64,000 nucleotides of DNA from Epiperipatus broadwayi (lineage: Eukaryota; Onychophora; Udeonychophora; Euonychophora; Peripatidae), in the NCBI GenBank assembly GCA_028023455.1, contig JAQFVV010012544.1:1684501-1748500 (forward strand), read 5' to 3'. This document shows, piece by piece, positions 34,589 to 44,800 of this stretch (position 1 is its first letter; each line of letters opens with the position of its first letter). Position numbers and translations under genes: made by a program. A model generated the notes under the pieces. It was not told the origin of the DNA and made no database searches. It saw only the letters and a program-made list of their open reading frames with translations.

Positions 34589-35126
34589 AAGTTAGGTTTA
34601 CTTATTAAGTAGCTTTAGAAAGCAACTTTGGGTTTATTTCCTGACTCACTGCTTTTCAATATTTTCATCAGAAAAAATTGATTAAGTTGGCCAGATAAAG
34701 TATTAATGTCTCATTATAAAGATCCAGAAAAGCCTGCATCTGAAGAGGCTCAAATTCATAGAATTCAAATTACTCTGACTGGTAGAAGTGTGAAGAGTCT
34801 TGAAGAAGTTTGTTCTGATCTTATTCATGGTGCTAAAGAAAAGCAACTTCATGTCAAAGGTCCAGTATGCATTCCAACAAAATTTCTTCGAATCACTACT
34901 TGTAAAACACCATGTGGTGAAGGATCAAAAACATGGGATAGGTTTCAAATGAGAATCCATAAATGTGTTATTGATTTGCACAGTCCTTCAGAAATTGTTA
35001 AACAGATTACATCCATTAACATTGAACCAGGTGTAGAAGTTGAAGTTACCATTGCAGATGCTTAAAAAAAATGAAAATAAATAATGTAAATACATTATTG
35101 TTTAAAAAAAAAAGTTAGGTTTACTT
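34589..35126 (+). mobile_element. Processed retrocopy unit bounded by a 15-bp target-site duplication
   Basis: aagttaggtttactt stands at 34589-34603 and again at 35112-35126. Inside are a 5' leader, the intronless RPS20 frame, an AATAAA signal (35076-35081) and an A10 tract (35104-35113) that runs into the second repeat. Poly(A) plus a 15-bp duplication is diagnostic of an mRNA copied and inserted by LINE machinery. Confidence 0.9.
34706..35065 (+). pseudogene. RPS20: 40S ribosomal protein S20 (uS10) processed retrocopy, ORF intact
   Basis: The 119-codon frame is full length for animal RPS20, a small-subunit protein of the ribosome head. The uS10 fold is recognisable throughout: [17 protein letters not shown] near the N-terminus, [19 protein letters not shown] in the middle, and the C-terminus [15 protein letters not shown]-like. 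The start is the first ATG after the leader and matches the family N-terminus. There is no intron, frameshift or stop. Six positions that are Arg in the family are Gln, His or Cys here (in IQIT, LIHG, LHVKG, VCIP, TTCK and HKCVID), each explained by a CpG transition in a CGN codon. Some of these are rRNA-contacting or conserved residues, so I infer a non-functional retropseudogene whose frame is intact by chance or recency. A transcribed retrogene is not excluded. Confidence 0.9.
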
Positions 35127-36204
35127 TTACACTTAGAAAAGTCATATTTTACATAAATAATTTGAGCAAAAAAAAAAGATCTTCAAAGTTAGCTTCAGAT
35201 ACTCAAATTTTAATATTATTTTAAGAATATTATTAGCTATGTTTAATTGTATCGCAAAATTAATTAAATCTAATAAAAATGGAGCCAAAATAATATTCAA
35301 ACTATTTATGCATAAATAGAGCAGGATCATATTAATGTGAACATTCCTATTACATTTAATGATGCAAAACAAAATAAAAGTAAAGAGCATTGAACTATTG
35401 GTAAAGATAAGTAAACATATTTTCATGGATTGGTTATGACATGCATAGAAAGTCTGGAAGATATAAAAAATTGAACAAATACTCAAACAACTATCCAATA
35501 CATATAATTTTGTGTATTGTTAAAGTTAGACCCAAAAATTCTGCAACAAGTCTGCATTTAGTAGATTATTTGGGAACAAATCTTAATGTAGGCAAAGAAA
35601 CCAAAATTGCTCTCAAATCTCATAAAATACAGAGGTTTTTGTTAACCATGAAAAGCACAAACCTATAAAATATAATGGAAACTTTATTTTTTATTTATTC
35701 TATCTCAAGAATCAAAAAATAATAATATTTGGAACTAAAAATAAATATAGAAAATAGAAAAATTTTAAGATAGATGCATGAATGGAGTATCCAATGCCAT
35801 ACATAAATTATTTTGCCAAATGTATATTATGCATAATTTTTAAGAGATCAGACTATAACATGTTTTATTATCTTTTATTAAATAACACTAAGCAGTATAT
35901 ATATATAAAGCTTGAATTAAATAAATAAAAAAATGATATTTTATTTTATTAAAAAAAATCCCAAAGTATTCCATATAAAAATATAATATTAAGAATTTTT
36001 ATTTACCAAATATTTTTTTTTTATTTTTTTATATTAATGATTAATATATGCATATGTGAACCTATTGTAAAGTTAAGAGACACATATTACTTTTGTTAAA
36101 TATTATTCTCATTCATATGGTAGCCATTTAAAATATTTAAGAAATGACTATGATTATAAATAATAACTTTTGCTATGCACTAATTATGTTTAACTCAAAA
36201 CAAA
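35127..36204. other. AT-rich stretch, nothing recognised
   Basis: Two frames (35142-35498 minus, 118 codons; 35441-35668 plus, 75 codons) are open, but both show AT-driven composition (Ile, Leu, Asn, Lys) and match no family I know. Confidence 0.45.
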
Positions 36205-36410
36205 GCATATATATATATAAAGAGCTTGCTCATAGCTCTAACAAGCTTATTTATTTATTTTTATGATAAATGCTACAAGAGAAAGTACCTGAAGCATTTA
36301 TCTATGACTGTTCCCATCCCCAAACCAGTTTCAAGCTATGGCTTTCTCCAGTGATGAGCTAGAACATTGGATTCAAAATATTAATTCAAGCCAAGCATTT
36401 ATCTAATACT
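36205..36410. repeat. Direct repeat, copy 1 (about 200 bp)
   Basis: Blocks 'tatataaagagc', 'tagctctaacaagctt', 'gataaatgctacaagagaaa', 'tttcaagctatggct', 'gagctagaacatt' and 'caagccaagcatttatctaa' recur at 36640-36818. Non-coding and of unknown class. Confidence 0.8.
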
Positions 36411-36639
36411 TAAATATTAAGAAAAATATCTAAATCTTCAGACAACTACATGTCTTCAAATTCAGCTCTTTAACTAAAGAAACTATATGGGCCTGAACAA
36501 AATTCAGTGGTCCCATACATTAGTAGGCTTAGCAATTTAATATAGCCAAAGCTCTAATAGCAAAATTATAATATTAATAAAGATCAGTCACATGTCGCAT
36601 GAACTATATAGCTTGCATTACCAATATGTAATATATAAA

Positions 36640-36818
36640 GAGCCTAATAATAGCTCTAAACAAGCTTTTTTTATGATAAATGCTACAAGAGAAAGTACAT
36701 GAAGCCTTTATCTATGATTGTCTGCATCCTAAAACTGTTTTCAAGCTATGGCTCTCTTCAGTGAAGAGCTAGAACATTAGATTCAAAATACTAACTCAAG
36801 CCAAGCATTTATCTAATT
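36640..36818. repeat. Direct repeat, copy 2
   Basis: Same orientation and block order as 36205-36410, with a shorter T run. The interval between the copies is about 230 bp of unrelated sequence. Confidence 0.8.
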
Positions 36819-36848
36819 GATTTTTATTAATGTATATATATATAAAGT

Positions 36849-37657
36849 ATAATAATTCTCAAGGCTAAATGGGTTTATAAGAAACCATTAGAAACTGTTA
36901 TCACTTAGACAATCCCAATATCAATAACAATCAACAATTTTAAACTGTTGTCAAAGCAATCTTCTTTTAACAATAAAGATAAAACCCTTCCTTTATTTAT
37001 GTTCTATATATTTATATAAACATTAAAGATTGCAACTTGACCACAAAGACTGAAATTATTGCTACAAAAAAGTTTAAATAAGCCTTCTGAAACAGGTAAA
37101 TATAACTTGTTCTGAATGCAGACTAATAAATAATCAATTATATCATTACAAATTGCAATTATAATTTTCAAATTGCACCCAAAGTATTACTTAAATAATA
37201 AGTGTAATAGTGTCCATGGGTAAAAATGGGTTTACAAGTAACCATTAGAAAAAAGGAGGTTGCCTTGACAACAGTTTGAAATTGTTGATTATTATCTATA
37301 TTGGGATTGTCTAAGTGTTAACTGGTTTCTAATGGTTACTTATAACATCATTTAGCTTTGAGCATTATTACACTTATTATTTAAGTAATACTTTGGATGC
37401 AATTTGTAATGATATAATTGACTATTTATTAGTCTGCATTCATAACAGGTTATATTTACATGTTTAACGGGGTTCTTTTAAACTTCTTTATATCAATAAT
37501 TTCAATTGGTGTGGACAAGTTGCAATCTTTAGTAACTATATAAATATATGGGATGATAAATAAAGAATTCCACTTTTATTATTAAAAGAAGATTGCCTTG
37601 GCAACAATTTGAAATTGTTGATTGTTATCTATATTGGGATTGTCTAAGTGTTAACTA
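36849..37657. repeat. Family R2 inverted pair with terminal partial repeats
   Basis: The left arm (about 36849-37230) is the reverse complement of the right arm (about 37240-37657). Each arm also repeats part of itself: 'aaccattaga' with the 'gggttta' block occurs at both ends of the left arm, and the 'gattgtctaagtgttaact' block occurs at 37302-37321 and 37637-37656 in the right arm, about 335 bp apart. This mixture of partial tandem and inverted copies resembles the terminal arrangement of Penelope-like elements, though no coding sequence supports that. Confidence 0.75.
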
Positions 37658-37662
37658 ATGTA

Positions 37663-40600
37663 AGTTATATATATATATCTTTACCATACAAGGAGAGATT
37701 TAAATACTTGATAGATATACTTTTGTTCCCTTTTGCGATTCTAATATCTTCTAAATTAAAATAATTTATATCATAAATGGTAAACAAATAAGTGTGATAA
37801 TTATAATTATTAAAAATACACTATAATAAAAAGGGTTTAAAATTATATTATTTTATAATATTATATAAGTTTATATTTTAACATAAGTGAAATATTTTTT
37901 AACATGATAAAATTTATTCATTGAAAATGCAGAAATAATGTATAAGTATTAATTTATTATTATTATTTCTTTGATATTTTAATTATTATATTCATATTGT
38001 ATAGTATATATAATAAATTTAGTATTGTTATTAATTGTCATGGTGTCCTTGATCTCAAAATTTTATTTATATGTTGAAGCTATATATATGCTTACATATA
38101 TGCTTCATATCAATTTGAATCTAAATAATTTTAAACTCTGTTATAGGGAAATTTGAAATAATTATTTAATTAAAAATTTACAAAGGCTTATTAAAGTTAG
38201 CTGAGAATAGATAACTAATTAGTAATGTTTAAGTGCATAATGGATTTTAGAAAATTCTGGTAAAAAAATTATTAATTAAAAATTAAGCTACCTAAAATTA
38301 CTTAGCATTTAATTTTAATAAAATTTGTAAGAGCAAGTTAATTATAGAGAACCTATAATTTTCTTATTAAAACTAATTAATGAAGAGTAGAATAATTGTC
38401 TGGGTATTATCTATTTAAAGAATGATGTTTATAATGTTTAGACCTGTGGTAAACAGGTGTTAATTGATGCTTAATTACTACAAAGAAAGTGCAAGTAAAC
38501 AAAAAGTATTAGGAATTTGGACATTTTTACTAATTAATAAACAAATATAGAATTAAAATATAAATAAGCTGATCAAAATTATTATCAACAAAAATATTTT
38601 TAATTAAAAGTAATCTGGATGCCTTTTGTTGAAAAATACTGTAAATACCTAGATAAATATAAAAACAGCATTCGCTTTTAATGAAATATTCTTCAAGCTT
38701 GTTAACAAGATCTCTCTCCAAAGTTTATTTTTAAGAAGTTCATTTAGTTGCTAGAAGCCATGTGTAATGACTATCTGTGACTAGAAGCTTGTGTCTATTT
38801 CCTTTTTGCCATTCCATGAAAATGCAAGTTTGGAATCCTGATGAAATTGGAGAAATGTCCATTTAAAGTCTGCTGACCAGTGTACCTGTGATAATGTTTT
38901 TTTTATCATAAATGAATTCAACCTGCTGATCTGAGATGCCTTCATTCAAGAAATAAACTACACAGTCAATTATGCCACCCTCAGTTATATACTATTCCAA
39001 AGAATCAGCATATCTCTAGATTAAATTAATATCCAAGAAAAACGGTCGTCCAACATCAAATGGTCATCATGGAAGAGACATATCATCATAGTTATATGCT
39101 CCGCTACATATAAGAACACATTTTTAAAATCTTTCACAAAGGTAATTGCAGATATATTGAAGTCTCACCATGAGATCTCTGCAATCATATATTGGTAAAA
39201 CAATTTATATATATTTGATGTTCCCCTGTTTACTTTTATTAGATAATATTTTTGTGTGTAATAATTTCTTTAATATTATGTTATACTTTAATATTATACT
39301 TATACATTAAACTAACCATTATTTGTTAAGAACGATTGAATATATTGTTATATTTTAGTCATTTGTAAGTCATATATAGTTGCTTGATTTATTATTCAAA
39401 CAACCAAGTGATGAAGAGTTCTTTTGTAAAAATATTTTCATTTCTTAAATTCCTAGAATCATCATGCTAAAAGAAAGCTTAATCAATCAAAATTGTATAA
39501 ATGTTTTATCTTCATTCCTCATCTGGATCAAAGATTTTGTTTTTCCTAAAAATAATTAATCATGCATTTTAATTAAATCTTTATTCTGGCAATTATTCAG
39601 ATTAGAAAATGAAGGTTTTTTAAAACATATCTAAAAATAAGTTGAATAATTTTAAAACCAATGCTAAAAAAATAATGATGTTAATTTATGAAGGGACAAA
39701 TGCATATGTCATTTAATTTATGTTAGCCTAATAAATGTTTCATTGCAAATATAAATCTAAATCACAGACTTTTTGAGCTTCCACATGGATATTATATTTC
39801 TTAATATATGTATGATTTCTAGGATGGACCTTCAATTAAACAGGGATTATTTATAAGTGTTTATACTGGATAAACAGTTTAGACCTTAATTTAACTAAGT
39901 AAAGTAATATGTGTCTCCTTGTTCAAAGTTATAATATGGCTACTCATACTTGTTTTCTTTTTAGTAATCATCATAATTTCCAGCCTTTAATAATTAAGAA
40001 TATTTATTGTTTGTCCTTTCTTTAGATAAATTGTGTTCCTGGGTTATTTCTACATTTTGATTAATTCATATTTTTGTTTCTAAAGTGGAAGTAGATGATT
40101 ATTCCTCATTTGTGGAAATGGATTAGCTGAGTACTCTGGATATGGTCATGCCAAAGTGGATGTATATCTCATAGTTACATATTTGGCTAATCTTTACTGT
40201 TGCCCTTTATATTATTATCAGTGCAGACATTTTCCTGCTTGATAGTAATAAGTTTGTTATTGATTATAGGAGCATATATTCATTCCTGCTTTATATACCC
40301 TATGATCTGATGAAATTCTTGAATATGGCTTCGCCAAGGTGGGCATCTCTGTTTCATTATCAGAGATAATTACATTTATGCATAACTTAGTACTGCATTT
40401 AATATTTTTAATATATTTTTAAAGCCTGATCTTGCAAGCATGCTGTCATTTATAATTCTAAGTTCATTGCAGTAATCTGTTAATGATAGTCATTTTAATA
40501 TAGTTAAATAAATACCCCTAGCTTCACCCTACTTAATTAAGATGTAATTAATAGTTAAATCATATTGAATGTCCACCCTGAAGATTATTAAGACATATAA

Positions 40601-41205
40601 AGTCTATAGTCCTTCTATTTTATGTAAGTTAGCAATAATTAAGATGTTTAGTTGCTAATTAATTATTTATAACTTTTGAGAAATACAATATAATCATAGG
40701 TTTAAATCTAATTACTTGAACTTTATTCTATTTTGTTTTTAATTTATTATTACTAATAAATTTATCTATATTCATTTCCTCTTGCATTTGTGTCTTGTTA
40801 TATGGTATACTTTTTTTTAATTTTCAGAGTCTTTTGTATCTATTTGACTTCTGCAGAATAAAAGAAAAGGAGCATATATAGTAACATCAGATGTGGTTGT
40901 CATATGGAAATTGTCCTGGGAGCATAGATATTGAGGCTCAACTTTGTGTTGTGTGTGGCAATGTTTATATTGAAGTTACACACAGAAATGTGGGTTAGTC
41001 ATCATTACTTGGTTCCTAAGATTAGTTTTGTTGACTATAGAAATTTATTGTTACAAACCACTACCTAATCTTGAAGTTAATGCAAAATCTGTCAGTGACA
41101 GATGTTGCATTGAGTTTGTTACATCTATTCATTATATTACTCTTATTTTAAGATTTTAGTATAAACTTTAAATAATCATGTCATAAGGTCATTGTAATCT
41201 GTTAA
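37663..41205. other. AT-rich stretch with two weak signals
   Basis: A direct repeat of about 60 bp is visible at about 40136-40187 ('ggatatggtcatgccaaagt') and 40323-40382 ('gaatatggcttcgccaaggt'). At 38746-38990 the minus strand stays open apart from one stop; see findings. Nothing else was recognised. Confidence 0.4.
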
Positions 41206-41209
41206 AGAA

Positions 41210-41503
41210 ATGGCATACATAGGTCAGAGTAGTTTGAGTTTAAATGAAAGGATAAAGGTTTATAAAAGTAGAGTTAAAAATAGATATCCTAGTTCTGCTT
41301 TGTATGTCCATGAAAAAGATACAGGCCACACTATTAATTTTGATGAAGCTAAGGTTGTCTTCTTTGAGAGAAATGAAATCAAAAGAAGAATTAAAGAATT
41401 TTTATTATTGAAAATTTATTGTTCTGAAGCAATTAACATATTTAAGAGTTCTTTTAATATTAAGGGTGGATGGGAAGTGAATGGATTTGTGGGTAATGTT
41501 TAA
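41210..41503 (+). pseudogene. Penelope-like element, C-terminal GIY-YIG endonuclease fragment
   Basis: The 97-codon frame starts at the catalytic YIG of a GIY-YIG nuclease domain: AYIGQSSLSLNERIKVYKSR, then a His in SALYVHEKDTGHTINFDEA, then a Glu/Arg-rich helix FFERNEIKRRIKEFL. This order (YIG, S/R-LneRi, 'TGH.In.deAk', 'eR...Rr.Ke') is that of the endonuclease at the C-terminus of Penelope-like retroelements. Immediately upstream, another frame reads HCNLLKK, the remains of the Cys-containing linker, so a frameshift separates it from the YIG. The reverse transcriptase is absent. The true protein start is upstream and lost; the ATG at 41210 is incidental. Confidence 0.85.
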
Positions 41504-41857
41504 TATTATATATATATTGTATAGTTTTTTGTAGTTCTTTACATTTGAGAAGTTTGCTTGTAGCAGTGAAACCTTTGATTGTGTTTTAATATTATTTTTA
41601 TGCTGGTCTAGTTGAATTTTGGATTTGGGGTAATTTTAATTATATATATAAAAGTGATAGTTGAAAGCGCTTCTAAGTGACGGCTATACTTATATTTTTT
41701 ATAAACTATTAAGTACTGTATTTTCAAATATTTATTTATTTATATATATAATCAAAATAGACTAGCCAAAACAATAATAATAAATTCTAAAGCACAACCA
41801 ATGGTTTCCCAGCTACAAACCAACTTCTCAAATGTAAAGAATTACAAAAAAAAAGCT
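41504..41857. repeat. Penelope-like 3' tail with an inverted second copy
   Basis: The 3' UTR following the GIY-YIG frame (41521-41623, with 'gttctttacatttgagaagt') is present again in reverse complement at 41752-41857 ('acttctcaaatgtaaagaat'). About 130 bp of AT-rich sequence lies between. Penelope-like elements are known for carrying inverted partial copies at their ends. Confidence 0.75.
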
Positions 41858-44800
41858 AAGAATATATTTCTACTATATTATATTATTTGAATTCTTATAA
41901 ATTCTATCACGTTATCTGAAAAAATTACCCATAATCATTATAACAATTCAAACTTCTAGGAATCATGCTTTTTACAATTATACTGAATAATTTATAATGT
42001 TTTTTGCATTTTATGAATAACTATAATTTTTATGACATAAAATGTATGACTTTCATATGTTGCATATTATGATGCAGAACACATCTTGAAAACAATTATT
42101 AATTAGATGTTACATTTATTACCGTTGTTATTATCCTTTATCATAATTACAAAATCTCTCTGAAAATAAAAGTAAAATATGCATATGGCTTCATTGCTCG
42201 GGAGTTCATAAGAGCACCTGACCTGCGAGTGACGGAATCGGTATTGGGACGCCCTCTATATATTGTACCAAGGCCTCTGAAAATGATAATATTGTAATAA
42301 TGTATTACATTTTAAAATAAAATGTTACTTTTTTGAAAATAAAATTTTAAAAATCATCACGTAAGTTTAATGTTCCTGAAATAGAGTCGATATTAAAGGA
42401 ACATGTTCTAATTAATTTATTTTGTGCAATAATACTGATTATAAAATTAACATATGATTAATGTTTTTCCTAGAAGTGTCTAATTTAAAAGTAATTTGCA
42501 ATATACTAATCTAAACATGTAAATACAACTCTCTTTGATACTAATATTTTCAAAGACTTCAATTAATTTAAAATATCGGGATTAAAAATCAACACTATTT
42601 TAAAAGTTCGTATCTTTTTCTTAAAGTAAATATGTATAAAGTATTTTATGAAACAAATCTGCTTGATATCTTCAGTTAATCAGAAATTTTCACTTTAAGA
42701 AATTACTTTATTTTTTAATTAAAAGCTAAAAAAAGTTTAATCTTAATATTTTAAATTATTATCTAGTATCAAATTAATTTGAATACAGCATGTAATTTAT
42801 GTACAGTTTGTAGTATATATTTTTTATTATTATTAAAATGCATGATGATGACTTAAAAAATTGAAGAATTTATCTTTTTTTTTATAGTTTGCATTATAAT
42901 TATTCTTATTTCCATAACATATGTTAAAAGATGACATTAAAAACTAACAATATTAGTAAATCAAAAAATTACTATCACAGATCAACAATAAAAAGTAAAA
43001 CAAAATGACGTAAGAGATCAGATTTCTTATAATGTTTACGACTTAAACGTAAGTTCTAAAAAGTATTAGATCAAAATATATATATATAAATATTGACTAA
43101 ACACTACAAATTTATAGTTATAAAAGTATTGTAAATGTTATTTCAATTAAAGATTTAATGCTTGCAATCAGGAGTTTTATAAACGTGAAAATAATGTAGG
43201 TATGTTTATTTATATCATATAAGTTAATATACTGTGATAAGGACCTTCTAAGATAACAATATCCCATTTACCTGTCATCAGGTAATCTAGGTTTAAACTC
43301 AGGTTTATTAGACTATGTTCTTGTGAGGCTTAGATATTTCCCCAGCTTATAGCTATTTTATTTAACCATTTAATATTGCTCAGTAAATGATAAACTACAA
43401 AACATCACTTATGGTCTCACTTCATGAATAATGCTTTCCATTAGTATCATGGCAGGATCTGCAATGACTATTTAGTGGTTTTATCTTTTTATTATTTCAT
43501 ACGAAAATACATATATTGTCATAATATTTGAAATATTAGTTGATGTAGTTTGTAAAAAATAATTTAAAATCATAGCTGATCTATCATTTGGTAACCAAAG
43601 TGACTTTATATATAGCAAGGATTAAAATGTCACTTCTGATTATAAATAAATATCCCAATAGAATGCAAATTTATACTAGATCTACTTTCTGTGTAAGGCT
43701 ATTAATCAGTAAATCTGCAAATACATCTACAATTACTATAAACCAGTTATACAATTTGATGAAAGCATAAGCTTTCTCAGCTTATAAAAATATGAGTTGT
43801 ATTATTTAATCACTGTAGCTATATAATATAACATACTTTATAATATAATTTCTTAAATGCAAAAAATAAAAGAATAACCAAAAGGTATCCCCAGAGGTAA
43901 ACTATTTTCATTTTTCGGCTCAAAAAATCTTTTATTAGTAAAATCTCTCAATAATAGATTTAAATATCACATTTTAAAATAGTGTTTGAAATATAATTGA
44001 GAACATCACAATTATCAAAGACATATAATTTACAAACAGAAATTATCAAAAATATGAATTAAAATTGATAATTAAATTAAACAAAATGAATTTAAATACA
44101 ATAAAATAATAATAAAATATTTCAACTAACTGGCTTTTGTATAAAATCAATCTGTACATACATTTGGCATGTAAAGTTTCATGAAATGTTTTGACAGATG
44201 AGAGTTCTCAAACATATTATGGAATATGACTTTAATTAATAAATTTCTTGATTATTGAACTTAAAATGTTCTTACATTTTTTAAATAAAAATATTATATA
44301 TAATATATGTAATGCAATAATGCAATAAATATCTGCTAATAAAAGTATTGTAATAAAATGTAAATATATTCCAAATAATGGTAAATAACAAAATAAATTT
44401 CAATGTAAACTTTAATCATTTGTAGTACTTTCAATTATATTCATAATCATTTTCAATCAAACTGACTTAATTTCAAAATGGAGTAAAATAGCATCAACCA
44501 GAAACCACATGTCAATTTATGTATCCCATAATTCACTAATCTTAACATTCATTGATTTTCTGTTTATTATCGTATTTTTATAATGATTAATAAAAATTGC
44601 CTCTTTAAATTTTTTTTCTATTATTTGTTTCTTGATTTAAAATCTTAATTTTTTGAATATCAAAATCAAATTTACATTTACAATTTTTATCATGGTCATA
44701 AAACACTGACCCTGTATATGAATCACCTTTATTTTTTTATCTCTTTGAATTATCTTCAATACTCTTTTATATAATAACTTATATTCTTCATTCTCTTGTC

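Noticed and set aside
35142-35498. 118-codon minus-strand open frame next to the RPS20 retrocopy
   Set aside because: Hydrophobic AT-driven composition with no recognisable motif and no related sequence in the window.
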